A stretch of DNA of 64,000 nt from Verrucomicrobiota bacterium (GCA_025353105.1 JANXRG010000068.1:1-64000), one strand, 5' to 3'; numbered from the stretch's first letter, positions 26,233 to 35,681 are shown. A program made the numbers and translations. Notes: generated by a model not told the origin, from the sequence alone.

Positions 26233-28157
26233 TCGGGCGAGAGACGCCTGACCCGTCCGTCCTGCAGGTCGAACACGACGCGGGTCACGCCGGGTTTGAA
26301 AACAAAGCGCATGGCCTCCACGCCGTCCGCGTCGGCTTGCAGCACTTCGACGCTGAAATTGGGATACTCGACCCGTGCGCCCGTGACCTGGACGGACTCG
26401 GCCGCCGGATGAATCTCCTCGATCAGGCTGCGCATGAACCGGCCGTTGCGAATCCGGACGGACAGCACGTCGGCGGATTCCCATTCCGCCGTCACCGGCG
26501 CCTTGCCCGTCGCCCCAGGGAGTGCCGCCGCGAAGAATCGCTGGATGAAGGCGTTGTCGATTTGGAATTCACCGACCGGCAGCAACTTTGGGTGGATGCT
26601 CAAGACCTGCACATCGAGGGTGGGATCCCCGGCAAGGAGCGCAGGCATCATCTCCAGGCCGAACGACGGAGACCAAAGGTTCAGGAGATAAACAGACATG
26701 CCCTTTTCGGGCGCGGGAAGCTGACGCTGCAACTCCTGAATCTGACCGCGGGCGATGTTCGCGGGAAACGACCACATCACATTGTAGGTCCAGGCGAGGA
26801 CGATCCCGAGCAGCGACAGGAAGGCAACGCGGACGCGAAGGCTCTGTCCTCGGGCGGTGAGCCGCTCGTAGGCGAGGCCGAGCAGCAGGCAGAATCCGAC
26901 CGAGGGCACGTAAAGTTGGCGCTCCGTGGGGGTCACCAAAAAAGCGGGCAGGACGGGAATGAGAAAGAACGCTGCGGCGACCAACATTCGCGAGTCGCGA
27001 CCACCCATTCGCCGCCAAAGCCAGCCTAAAACTACGAGGAGGGCCGCGCTCAGTGCCATGAGCGGAACCTTTCCAAGGAGGGGTTCAAGGTTATCGAGAT
27101 CGATCGGCACAAAGGGCAGTGGCAAAAAAAGGTGCGACAGCAAGTACGCGAACTGAAAGAGAACGGACCGCGCAAAGAGGGGAGGATCCGTAAATTGGTG
27201 CAGGTACATGCTGTTGGCCTGGTACTGCTGGATATCCGCAAAGATTCCCGCGTGAAATACGACATAGGCCCCCCCGATTGCCACGAATGGAGTCAAACGC
27301 TTCCCGATGGAGCGCCAACGCCATGAACCCGGTCCGCCGCCCGCGGCGGGACCGAACCCCGTCTTCCACCAATCCACAACCCCCAACAACACCGGCAACG
27401 TGACTGCAAGTTCGTGACCCAGAAGCGCCAACACGAAACTGCCGACCGACGCTACAAAAAACCACGGTGGACTGTCGGCATCGCGTGACCGCATGAAAAG
27501 CGTCACGGCGAGCAGATAGAACACCGCGACCAGCGGATTGGCGTTCCCACCCACCCACTGGATCGCCTCGGCTTTTGCCGGATGAACCGCAAAGGCGAGG
27601 CCGACGATAAAGGCCGGGCCGCACCGCCGAAAAAATTGTCCGGCAAGCCAGAGCACGATCAAGGATGTCGCGACGTGCAACGCGATGCTGCTGAGATGAT
27701 ACGCCCGCGCGTCGAGTCCCCAGATGGACCAGACTCCCTTGTACACGACGGAGACGAGCGGACGAAAGTATCCCTCGCCCGCGTGGGCGTTGATGCGACT
27801 GGCGTTGAACCAGTAGCGCTTGTATTCCTCCTGCCCACCCACGCGGTAGGGCTCGAGCACCGCGGACCACGGATGACTGGCGGACCATTCGACTAACCAG
27901 TAATCATCCATCATGAAGTAGTTCCCGATGGAGTTCGCGAAAGTGACGAACGCCGCGAGAGCAACCACGACCGCGGCGTAACGACGGAGATGCCGCCCAA
28001 GAACGGTGCGCCCGGGAGCGGGGGGGGTCGATAGATGCTTTCCGGCGGCCGCAACCACCGGCTGTAAAGCGGATGGCGTCGGTCCGCCGTCCAGTCGGAA
28101 AAATGGCACGCTCTCTCCTAAGGCGAGAATGGTTCGGAGGCGAGACGGAACTAGCAT
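26229..28157 (-). CDS. large polytopic membrane protein (GT-C/GT39-like mannosyltransferase fold)
   Basis: About 642 residues. After a cytoplasmic N-terminus, the first membrane segment (YAAVVVALAAFVTFANSIGNYF) is followed by the acidic MMDDYW motif typical of GT-C glycosyltransferases in the first outer loop. About ten more membrane segments follow, then a soluble C-terminal domain of about 180 residues with VQVTGARVEYPNF-like beta strands. A lipid-linked-sugar transferase acting outside the inner membrane is the best guess. The start is uncertain: ATG 28157 is given (GAGGA about 15 bases upstream), with ATG 28244 and TTG 28289 as alternatives. It overlaps the ureohydrolase-like gene. Confidence 0.72.
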   Translation of the reverse strand: MLVPSRLRTILALGESVPFFRLDGGPTPSALQPVVAAAGKHLSTPPAPGRTVLGRHLRRYAAVVVALAAFVTFANSIGNYFMMDDYWLVEWSASHPWSAVLEPYRVGGQEEYKRYWFNASRINAHAGEGYFRPLVSVVYKGVWSIWGLDARAYHLSSIALHVATSLIVLWLAGQFFRRCGPAFIVGLAFAVHPAKAEAIQWVGGNANPLVAVFYLLAVTLFMRSRDADSPPWFFVASVGSFVLALLGHELAVTLPVLLGVVDWWKTGFGPAAGGGPGSWRWRSIGKRLTPFVAIGGAYVVFHAGIFADIQQYQANSMYLHQFTDPPLFARSVLFQFAYLLSHLFLPLPFVPIDLDNLEPLLGKVPLMALSAALLVVLGWLWRRMGGRDSRMLVAAAFFLIPVLPAFLVTPTERQLYVPSVGFCLLLGLAYERLTARGQSLRVRVAFLSLLGIVLAWTYNVMWSFPANIARGQIQELQRQLPAPEKGMSVYLLNLWSPSFGLEMMPALLAGDPTLDVQVLSIHPKLLPVGEFQIDNAFIQRFFAAALPGATGKAPVTAEWESADVLSVRIRNGRFMRSLIEEIHPAAESVQVTGARVEYPNFSVEVLQADADGVEAMRFVFKPGVTRVVFDLQDGRVRRLSPD

Positions 28158-28317
28158 GGCCGCGGGGCAAATTCCTCCCCGCCCCAAATTCGAGCGCAAC
28201 CCGGTGGGGTCTATCTCAAACCGAGTCCGCGGGGCGCCCACCATCGGCGGGCCGTTGAAATTCTTTTTAATCCGAAAAATCCTTCGCAACGTGATTCGGA
28301 AGGTTCAAAATTGAGGC

Positions 28318-28614
28318 ATGGCTGCACAGCGATACAAAATGCCGGAAAACACCGACTTCGGCGAATACCTCGAGGAGATAAACCTGACCGATTTCGACCC
28401 GCACGGATTTGTGGCGGACTCCGACGTGGGCGATCCGATTGTCAACGCTGTGCTGCATCGGAAGGGATTTGTCCCGGACGCGGCCTGGGTGCCGCACGAA
28501 CGGGAGGGCACGTGGGGATTACGCTATTGGGCAAGCGACGACGACGCCGAAAAGGGCGGAGAAGCGTTCGGCGAAATCATCCGGACACCCGTGCCGGAAT
28601 CAACCTCGGAATGA
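28318..28614 (+). CDS. small acidic protein of unknown function
   Basis: A 98-residue soluble, acidic protein (MAAQRYKMPENTDFGEY...) with aromatic/acidic patches such as FDPHGFVADSDVGDP. No signal peptide, no membrane segment and no family I recognise. The ATG at 28318 is used; MPENTDF, seven codons on, is an alternative. It ends 25 bases before the lipid-kinase gene and is likely in the same operon. Confidence 0.65.
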   Translation: MAAQRYKMPENTDFGEYLEEINLTDFDPHGFVADSDVGDPIVNAVLHRKGFVPDAAWVPHEREGTWGLRYWASDDDAEKGGEAFGEIIRTPVPESTSE

Positions 28615-28639
28615 CGGCGATGGCCTGAATCCGGGCCGC

Positions 28640-29578
28640 ATGAAAACATTTTGCGTCGTCAATCCGGAATCGGGCGGCGGGCGCACGGGCCGGCAGTGGT
28701 CCGGGCTTCAGCGCCAGCTTGAGCGCGCCATCGGTCCCGTGCAGGCCGAATTTACCGCCCGCTCCTTCGCGGCTGTCGCGATCACCCGGCGCGCGCTGAA
28801 CGCCGGCTACGACCGCATCATCGCAGTCGGAGGCGACGGCACGGTCAGCGAGGTCGCAAACGGCTTTCATCTCGACCGGGCGCCGATCAACCGCGACGCC
28901 TCCCTTGGATTCTTGATGACCGGCACCGGCAGCGATCTGCGAAGAACCTTCGGCATCGAGGCGGACACCGAGGCGCAAATTGCGCGATTGGCGTCCGGCC
29001 AGCCACGGGAAATTGACCTCGGCCGTGTCACCTGCGTCAACGAACAGGGCAACCGCGACGAGAGGCTGTTCATCAACATCGGCAGCTTTGGTCTCTCCGG
29101 CTCGATCGCGCGCCGGGTCAATCAGGCCACGCAATCCAAGCGGCTCGGTGGTCGGTTCTCGTTCATGTGGAACAGTGCCCTCGGTACGATTCGTCACCAC
29201 AACCTGCCGGTTCATCTGCAGGTCGACGACGCGTTTGATGAAGTCATTGAGGTGACCACGGTCGCGATCGCCAACGGACAGTTTTTTGGGGGCGGGATGT
29301 GGATCGCGCCAGGCGCAGATCCCGCCGATGGCCTGTTCGACGTCGTCATCATGCGCGACGTCAGCCGGATCGAAACGATGCGCAATCTGCCCAAGGTCTA
29401 CGCCGGCCGACATTTGGAGAATCCGAAGGTCACCGTCGTTCGCGGAAGGAAGGTGACCGCCGTGCCGATCGAGAAAATCGGCGGGGAACCCGTCCTGATC
29501 GAGGTCGACGGCGAATCGCCGGGCCGCCTGCCCGCGACGTTCGAGATCCTGCCGCGGGCGATTCAAGTGGCGTGCTGA
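28640..29578 (+). CDS. diacylglycerol kinase-family lipid kinase
   Basis: A 312-residue DAGK_cat-family enzyme (YegS/DgkB-like). The N-terminus FCVVNPESGGGRTGRQW, the nucleotide motif IIAVGGDGTVSEVANGF (GGDGT at about 64-68) and LMTGTGSDLRRTFGI are all canonical. A C-terminal beta-sandwich carries ANGQFFGGGMWIAPGADPADGLFDVVI. It should phosphorylate diacylglycerol or a related lipid using ATP at the membrane's inner face. Its position between the small acidic protein and the adenylate-kinase-like gene suggests a phosphate-transfer operon, but no common pathway is obvious. Confidence 0.92.
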   Translation: MKTFCVVNPESGGGRTGRQWSGLQRQLERAIGPVQAEFTARSFAAVAITRRALNAGYDRIIAVGGDGTVSEVANGFHLDRAPINRDASLGFLMTGTGSDLRRTFGIEADTEAQIARLASGQPREIDLGRVTCVNEQGNRDERLFINIGSFGLSGSIARRVNQATQSKRLGGRFSFMWNSALGTIRHHNLPVHLQVDDAFDEVIEVTTVAIANGQFFGGGMWIAPGADPADGLFDVVIMRDVSRIETMRNLPKVYAGRHLENPKVTVVRGRKVTAVPIEKIGGEPVLIEVDGESPGRLPATFEILPRAIQVAC

Positions 29579-29659
29579 CGCCGCAACGCGAGTCCGGCGG
29601 CATCATTGTCACCGAAAGAATCAGCGGGCAATGTGCCTCAATCTGCGCTCCAATCCGGC

Positions 29660-30883
29660 ATGCCGAAATCCTCCCCCACCGGAACGGCCGCGTCGCCCCC
29701 GCCGACCGCGGAAAAGCTGCCTGATCTCGAAATCAAGGATGCCCAGTTGATCTTCGACGCCGTCTGGCAGGACCTGGAGGAAGAATTTGGTCGCGAGAAT
29801 CTGCGTTTCCCCAAGGAAATCATCCTGCTCGGCGGTGCCCCGGGCTCCGGCAAGGGCACGCAGACCGAGTTTATCGCCAACACGCGCGGCCTCACCTGCG
29901 GACCGATCGTCATCAGTTCATTGCTCGATTCACCCGAGGCGAAGCGGTTGAAGGATGCCGGCAACATGGTCGGTGACCGGGAGGTGATCAGCCTGCTTTT
30001 TCAGCGGCTGCGCGCAGAGGAAATTCGCGACGGCGTCATTCTCGACGGCTTTCCGCGCACGAAGACGCAGGTCGAATGTCTCAAACTGCTCGTGAAAAAA
30101 ATGATCGAGCTGCGCCAGGAATATTACCTCACGCCGCTCAGTCTCCATTTCCGCCAGCCGACGATTCAGATCATGGTGCTCTTCGTCGATGAGCAGACTT
30201 CCGTCGAACGCCAGCTCCAGCGCGGGCGCGAGGTGAAGGCGCACAACGAAGAGGTCGGCCGCACGGGAGTCGGCACGATGCTCGAGGAGCGCGCCACCGA
30301 CTACGCCGAGGACCTTGCCCGGCGTCGCTACCGCGTCTTCAAGGAGCAAACGTGGGACGCGTTGCAGTCGCTGAAGGAAACGTTTCACTATCACTTCATC
30401 AACGCGCAGGGGCCAATCGAAGAGGTGCAACAAAACATCCTGCGCGAGCTGAAATATCAGAGCACGCTCGAGCTGGATCCACGCACGTTCGACCGCCTGC
30501 GCGGGATTCCCCTAGCCAGTCAGATTGTAATCCACGCGCGGCAGGAAATGGTGAAGCGGCTCGATGGTTACGAGTTGGAGCACACCGGGCTCTTCGCCCA
30601 GGTCATCACGTTCCTCGACCGGAAGTTGATGCCAATCGTCATCCGGCACGCGATTTCCGGCGTGGCGCTGGTCAACACCGAGGACATGCTGCTCGATGAC
30701 CCGCTTGCGTTGGCGATGTTGATCGATGTCTTTTCCGAGCGGGGCTTTCACGCCACCGTGGATCTGCATCGCATCGAGATCCCCGAGCGGGTCGATGTCG
30801 CCACCGGATTGATCAGTTGCCGCGTGAAGAAAGTCTTCCGCATCCAGGTGCGGTTCCCGGGATCCGAGATTCGGCGCGGGTGA
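29660..30883 (+). CDS. adenylate-kinase-like protein with C-terminal extension
   Basis: A 407-residue protein. Residues about 45-255 form a nucleoside monophosphate kinase with the P-loop GGAPGSGKGTQ (about 57-67), DGFPRTKTQ (about 128) and a LID region. True adenylate kinases are about 215 residues. Here a further 150 residues follow (LELDPRTFDRLRGIPLASQIVIHARQEM...), including TEDMLLDDPLALAMLIDVFSERGFHATVDLHRIEIP, which I cannot assign. The LID segment is also long (REVKAHNEEVGRTG). The ATG at 29660 was chosen; a TTG at 29606 would add 18 residues. The gene is 81 bases after the lipid kinase. Confidence 0.82.
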   Translation: MPKSSPTGTAASPPPTAEKLPDLEIKDAQLIFDAVWQDLEEEFGRENLRFPKEIILLGGAPGSGKGTQTEFIANTRGLTCGPIVISSLLDSPEAKRLKDAGNMVGDREVISLLFQRLRAEEIRDGVILDGFPRTKTQVECLKLLVKKMIELRQEYYLTPLSLHFRQPTIQIMVLFVDEQTSVERQLQRGREVKAHNEEVGRTGVGTMLEERATDYAEDLARRRYRVFKEQTWDALQSLKETFHYHFINAQGPIEEVQQNILRELKYQSTLELDPRTFDRLRGIPLASQIVIHARQEMVKRLDGYELEHTGLFAQVITFLDRKLMPIVIRHAISGVALVNTEDMLLDDPLALAMLIDVFSERGFHATVDLHRIEIPERVDVATGLISCRVKKVFRIQVRFPGSEIRRG

Positions 30884-30887
30884 GCGG

Positions 30888-30906
30888 GGCGGCCGCCCGG
30901 GCCGCC
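30888..30906. terminator. GC-rich hairpin between convergent genes
   Basis: A perfect 7-bp stem (ggcggcc/ggccgcc, loop gcccg) immediately follows the adenylate-kinase-like stop and precedes the converging SGNH gene. No T-run follows, so its role as a terminator is tentative. Confidence 0.35.
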
Positions 30907-30926
30907 TGCGCATCAGTCATCCCGCG

Positions 30927-32012
30927 TCACTTTACACTTTCCTTCCCCGCCAATGCCGTCTTCAGGTACGGCACGAGCCGCCGGGTGAACTCGACCGAGT
31001 CCGGACCGGAGAGATGTGACCATTCGGGGCAATCAAAGCCCGCGAGTTCGGGATAATCCTCAAAATAAATGCCCGGCGCACCGGTGTCCTTGAGCAGGCG
31101 CGTCCAGGGACCAGCGCGAGGCGTCGCCTGATCCTCAAGTTCCTTGAGCTTTCCAGTCATCGGGAATCGCACGAACACAACCTTTCCGCCCCGCGCGCGA
31201 ATCTTCTCCACCGCCGCGGCGGTGTCGCCAAAGCGCGCCTCGATCGCCTTGCCCACGCCCGCGAGAAACTTTTCCTTCGGCACGTAGCTCGGCGGCGGCG
31301 GCGGCGTGAAGAGCGGCAGCCAGCCTTCTTTGATTCGGGTCTGCAAAGCTCCCGGGCGCACGCACTCCTCGACCATCCGCGTACGGCGGTCGCGTTCCGT
31401 GGTTTGAAAGTAGGGCGGCGGGATCCGCGGCGGCGACAAGGCGGTTCGATTCGGAATTGGCAGCTTCTCGAGCAACCTGGCGAGCGTCAGATCCCTTTCC
31501 TTCAGAAACGCAAACCGCTCCTCAGCCAACATGCCGAGTTGGTGCGAGACGCGCTGCGCCGGAGTCCAGCTCCGGTAACGTTTCAGCGCCTTCTCCGACG
31601 CCTCAACCAGCGGGCCGCCAGGCGCGAAAAACATCCTCGGAACGATCCCGCAGATCACCGTGCCGCGGAACTTCTCGTCGGCAGCGAGATCAGCGAGAAC
31701 GGGATAGGCGCAACTGCCCGCGAGCGCGAGTTGCACTGGTCGCGAACCCAGGCCCTGCTCGAGGACGGCAAGATCCATGTCGAACAACGCCCGCGAGTCG
31801 CCGATGATGACGATCGAGTCCGGCTTGACCCGCTCCCGCGCCTGCGCCCAGAGATCGGACGTATCGTTCAACGTCGGCCGGTAACGGGCGGAGCGCGCGT
31901 ACAACTCCCACGCGATGGTCGGGCCCGCGGTCAGCAGCACGACGATGATCAGAATCCCGCGCCACGAGTGGTCCGGAATCGTCCGCTTAAAGTCGAAGGG
32001 AACAAAAGCCAT
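30927..32012 (-). CDS. SGNH-hydrolase-like membrane-anchored protein (AlgJ/AlgX-type partner)
   Basis: A 361-residue protein anchored by one N-terminal membrane helix (GILIIVVLLTAGPTIAWELY) with the rest periplasmic. IVIIGDSRALFDMDL is the GDS-type nucleophile block of SGNH esterases, and a C-terminal WSHLSGPDSVEF holds the expected Asp-x-x-His-like region, though the order (HLSGPDS) differs. Such proteins pair with MBOAT acyltransferases to move acetyl groups onto exported polysaccharides. The MBOAT gene lies directly upstream, 34 bases away on the same strand. Confidence 0.75.
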   Translation of the reverse strand: MAFVPFDFKRTIPDHSWRGILIIVVLLTAGPTIAWELYARSARYRPTLNDTSDLWAQARERVKPDSIVIIGDSRALFDMDLAVLEQGLGSRPVQLALAGSCAYPVLADLAADEKFRGTVICGIVPRMFFAPGGPLVEASEKALKRYRSWTPAQRVSHQLGMLAEERFAFLKERDLTLARLLEKLPIPNRTALSPPRIPPPYFQTTERDRRTRMVEECVRPGALQTRIKEGWLPLFTPPPPPSYVPKEKFLAGVGKAIEARFGDTAAAVEKIRARGGKVVFVRFPMTGKLKELEDQATPRAGPWTRLLKDTGAPGIYFEDYPELAGFDCPEWSHLSGPDSVEFTRRLVPYLKTALAGKESVK

Positions 32013-32046
32013 GGCAGAATGTCACGCGCCGCAAAAAAATCTCCGC

Positions 32047-33468
32047 TCAAAATTGAAAGTAGATGAAGGCACTGCCGCTTCCTTGGTTGAGGATGATCGC
32101 AAAGAGCATGACGGCCCAGAGCGCCGTGACCAGCCAGCGCGGCGTCCGGGATACCACCGCCTCGATCGTGGTGTTCCGCATGAGCCAGTGGGCCAGCAAA
32201 AGGCCGGCCGAGACGATGGCCACCTGCAGAATTTCGCGCGTGGTCAGGATCGCCTCGCCGTTCGGGAAGAAGCCGACCATCGCCCGCACAAGCCGCGCCG
32301 CCGTCGCGAAATCCCCGGCGCGAAAGAAGACCCACGTGAAGCAAACCGCCACGTACGTGACCAGCGCGATCAACACCTGCACGCCGAGCGACTCGGTCCA
32401 CGCCGCGTCCCTGAAGATGGCCCGGCACACGCGCTCAATCACGAGCAGCACGCCGTGAATCAGACCCCACACAACGAAGGTCCACGCCGCACCGTGCCAG
32501 AGGCCGCCGAGAAACATCACGATGATCAAATTGACGGCGGCGCGCGCGGGACCCGACCGGTTTCCGCCCAGCGGGATGTAGAGAAAATCGCGCAGAAACG
32601 TGGACAGAGAGATGTGCCACCGGCGCCAGAAGTCGGAAAACCCGATGGCGGCATACGGAAACCGGAAGTTGTCGCGCAGCTCAAAGCCGAGGCAAAGCGC
32701 GGCGCCGATGGCGCAGGTCGAGTAGCCCGCGAAGTCGAAAAAGATCTGGCCGGAAAAGGCGAGCACTCCCATCCACGCGTCGAGCGTGTTCAGCGGGCCG
32801 GGGTAGTTGAAGATCGTGTCCGCGGAGCCCGAGAGCATGGTGTCGGCGAGCACGGTCTTCTGAAACAGCCCGAATGTCATGAGGAGCAGTCCCCAGATGA
32901 ATCGTCCCGCGCGGGGTGCTGGCGGCGCCACGCATTGCGGCAGGAAATCCGCGGCGCGCACGATGGGGCCGGCCACGAGTTGCGGGAAGAATGAGACCGC
33001 GAGCACAAAGTCGCGCAGCGATTTCGTCGGTTGGGCCACGCCGCGATAGACGTCAAGCGTGTAGGACAACGAGTGAAACGTGTAAAACGAGATTCCGATC
33101 GGCAGGAAGATGTTGAGGTGCGGCGGCTGGTAGATGATTCCGACCTGCGCGAGCAGCCATTGGGTATTCTCGAGGAGAAAATTTCCGTACTTGAAGAAGC
33201 CCAGCATGCTGAGATTCACGACCACGCTGGCGGTGGTCCACGCCTTGCGGCGGCGGGGTTCGACCGCGGCCGCGATGCGCGCGCCAAGGTAAAAATCGAG
33301 CGCCGACGTGGCAAAGAGCAGCAGGGCGAACGGCGGATTCCACGCGCCGTAGAAAATGTAGCTCGCGACCAGGAGCAGGTTCTTGCGCGCGTTCCACGAC
33401 TTCAACGTCCAATAGACGCTGACAACGATGATGAAGAAGACGACGAACGTGAGCGAGTTAAACAGCAT
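32047..33468 (-). CDS. MBOAT family O-acyltransferase (AlgI-like)
   Basis: A 473-residue polytopic membrane protein, MLFNSLTFVVFFIIVVSVYW at the start. Characteristic blocks are FPQLVAGPIVRAADFLPQ, FFDFAGYSTCAIG, FWRRWHISLSTFLRDFLYIPLGG and GGLWHGAAWTFVVWGLIHG, the last containing the catalytic-type histidine. AlgI-type enzymes transfer acetyl groups across the inner membrane for O-acetylation of alginate, cellulose or peptidoglycan. No biosynthetic polysaccharide cluster is near, so the acceptor is unknown. The ATG at 33468 was chosen; the frame extends further but without a credible N-terminus. Confidence 0.94.
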   Translation of the reverse strand: MLFNSLTFVVFFIIVVSVYWTLKSWNARKNLLLVASYIFYGAWNPPFALLLFATSALDFYLGARIAAAVEPRRRKAWTTASVVVNLSMLGFFKYGNFLLENTQWLLAQVGIIYQPPHLNIFLPIGISFYTFHSLSYTLDVYRGVAQPTKSLRDFVLAVSFFPQLVAGPIVRAADFLPQCVAPPAPRAGRFIWGLLLMTFGLFQKTVLADTMLSGSADTIFNYPGPLNTLDAWMGVLAFSGQIFFDFAGYSTCAIGAALCLGFELRDNFRFPYAAIGFSDFWRRWHISLSTFLRDFLYIPLGGNRSGPARAAVNLIIVMFLGGLWHGAAWTFVVWGLIHGVLLVIERVCRAIFRDAAWTESLGVQVLIALVTYVAVCFTWVFFRAGDFATAARLVRAMVGFFPNGEAILTTREILQVAIVSAGLLLAHWLMRNTTIEAVVSRTPRWLVTALWAVMLFAIILNQGSGSAFIYFQF

Positions 33469-33641
33469 GCAGTGAGCGCGTTTTACGGCGGAAGTCCGCA
33501 AAGGAAACGCAGGCGGGGCAGGAAAAGCGAGGAAGAACTGATCAATTTTCAATGGGCCGGCCGGCAGCGGAGCGACGCTTTTGGCGGTTGCAAAATCCGG
33601 CCGGTGGTGAACTCGAGATCACACCCAGCTCCCTTCCCCTC

Positions 33642-35681
33642 ATGAATCGTCCCCTCATCCCGACCGCCTTTTTCGGACTGCTTTGCCTCCTTGCGCCCGC
33701 CGCCCAGGCGCGCGTGGACCGCGTGGAGATCCTCTCGCGGACTGATGTGCTGGACGGGAAACCGTTCGGCGACGCCGGACCGTACGAGAAAATCATCGGA
33801 AAAGTGTATTTCAAGGTGCGTCCGCGTAGTGCGCACAACCGCGTCCTCGTCGATCTCGACAAGGCCCCGCGAAATGCCGCGGGCGAGGTGGAGTTCTCGG
33901 CCGACGTTTACATCCTCCGGCCAAAGGATCCGGCTCGGGCGCGCGGTTCACTTTTGCTGGAGATCCCAAACCGCGGCTCCAAGGGTATCATCCGGTTGTT
34001 TCAAGGCGCTAAGGGATCCCTCGATCCCACGACGGAAGAGGAGTTCGGCGACGGCTTCCTACTCCGACGCGGCGTGACGTTGGTTTGGATTGGCTGGCAG
34101 TTCGATGTGCGCGATGAAGCGGGCCTGATGCGGCTCACGGCGCCCATCGCGCGGGGCGCGGGCGGCAAATCAATCACCGGCCTCCTCCGCTCCGATTTCG
34201 TCGTCACCGAAAAGGTGGATCAGCATCCGCTCGGACACCTCATCACCGGCAGCATCGGCGGAACCGAATACGCGGTCGCCGATTCTGCCGATCCCGTGAA
34301 TGTGCTGACGGTGCGCGATTCGCCGATGGCTCACCGCCGGTCGATCCCGCGCGACCAATGGCAATTTGCGCGCATCGCGGACGGGAAAATTGAGCCGGAT
34401 TCACGTTCGCTCGTCTTGCAGGGCGGATTCCAACCAGGGAAAATTTACGAAGTCGTCTATCGCGTGAAGGATCCGGTGGTCGCAGGGCTTGGACTCGCCG
34501 CCGTGCGAGATCTCGCGTCGTACTTCAAGCATGATACAAATGCGGTCGCCCCCGCCGCACGCGTGTACGCGTTGGGCATCTCCCAAAGCGGTCGCTTCCT
34601 GCGCCATTTTCTCATGCAAGGATTTAATGCCGATGAGTCGGGGCGCCGCGCGTTCGACGGCATGCTGATCCACGTCGCCGGTGCGGGCGTCGGCAGCTTC
34701 AACCACCGCTTTGCCCAACCCTCGCGCGACGCGCAGCCGACCAGCGCGCTCTTTTACCCGACCGACCTCTTTCCGTTCGCTGATACGCCGCAGAAGGATC
34801 CGAAGTCGGGACGCCGGTCCGGCCTGCTCGATCGGGCGCGGGCGGAGGGCGTGCTGCCAAAGATTTTCTACACGAACACTTCGTACGAATACTGGTCGCG
34901 CGCGGCGTCTCTGATCCACACCTCGCCCGATGGCACGCGCGATCTGCCGTCGCTGGATGATGTCCGCGTTTACTTTCTGGCGGGCCTGCAGCATTTCTCG
35001 GGACCGTTTCCGCCTTCGCGCGGCACTAATCCCTCGCTGCTCGCCCGATTCCCGCAGAATCCGAATCCGATGCGCTGGTACTGGCGGGCGCTCCTTGTGA
35101 ATCTCGACGAGTGGGTGGCGAACGGCGTCACGCCTCCGCCGAGCTGCCACCCTCGTCTCGACGACGGCACGCTGGTCGCGCGCGAGCGCCTGGCATTCCC
35201 CCGGATTCCGGACGCCGCGCCACCGGAGCGATTGCAGCTGGCTCCCCGGCTCGATTTTGGATCCCAATGGCCGCCGGGCATCATCACGCGCGAGCCGCCG
35301 CGCGTGGGTGAGTCATTTCCCGTTTTCCTGCCGCAGGTCGATGCCGACGGCAACGATCGTGGTGGCGTGCGCCTGCCGCAACTCGTGGTTCCACTGGCGA
35401 CTTACACCGGTTGGAATTTCCGCGATGCCGCCGCTGGAATGCCCGGCGAAAGAATCAGTTTTCTCGGATCGTATTTTCCCTTTGCGAAAACGAAGCGCGA
35501 GCGTGAGCAAAGCGGCGATCCGCGCTTGTCGATCGAGGAACGCTACCGCTCCCGCGAAGATTATCTTGAGCGCTTCAGCGCGGCCGCGGCGAAGTTGCGA
35601 GACGGCCGCTTCCTCCTGCCAGAAGACGTTGAGCCGATGATTCGTCGCGGCGGCGAGGAATGGGATGAAGTCATGAAATGA
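33642..35681 (+). CDS. exported alpha/beta hydrolase domain protein
   Basis: A 679-residue protein with a signal peptide (MNRPLIPTAFFGLLCLLAPAAQA) and a long alpha/beta-hydrolase-like domain similar to the Abhydrolase_10 group. ALGISQSGRFLRHFL carries the nucleophile-type GxSxxG. IPNRGSKGIIRLF and FTNTSYEYWSRAASL-like segments fit that family. Relatives are uncharacterised periplasmic or outer-membrane-associated esterases or peptidases. Divergent from the MBOAT gene; no operon partner evident. Confidence 0.78.
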   Translation: MNRPLIPTAFFGLLCLLAPAAQARVDRVEILSRTDVLDGKPFGDAGPYEKIIGKVYFKVRPRSAHNRVLVDLDKAPRNAAGEVEFSADVYILRPKDPARARGSLLLEIPNRGSKGIIRLFQGAKGSLDPTTEEEFGDGFLLRRGVTLVWIGWQFDVRDEAGLMRLTAPIARGAGGKSITGLLRSDFVVTEKVDQHPLGHLITGSIGGTEYAVADSADPVNVLTVRDSPMAHRRSIPRDQWQFARIADGKIEPDSRSLVLQGGFQPGKIYEVVYRVKDPVVAGLGLAAVRDLASYFKHDTNAVAPAARVYALGISQSGRFLRHFLMQGFNADESGRRAFDGMLIHVAGAGVGSFNHRFAQPSRDAQPTSALFYPTDLFPFADTPQKDPKSGRRSGLLDRARAEGVLPKIFYTNTSYEYWSRAASLIHTSPDGTRDLPSLDDVRVYFLAGLQHFSGPFPPSRGTNPSLLARFPQNPNPMRWYWRALLVNLDEWVANGVTPPPSCHPRLDDGTLVARERLAFPRIPDAAPPERLQLAPRLDFGSQWPPGIITREPPRVGESFPVFLPQVDADGNDRGGVRLPQLVVPLATYTGWNFRDAAAGMPGERISFLGSYFPFAKTKREREQSGDPRLSIEERYRSREDYLERFSAAAAKLRDGRFLLPEDVEPMIRRGGEEWDEVMK

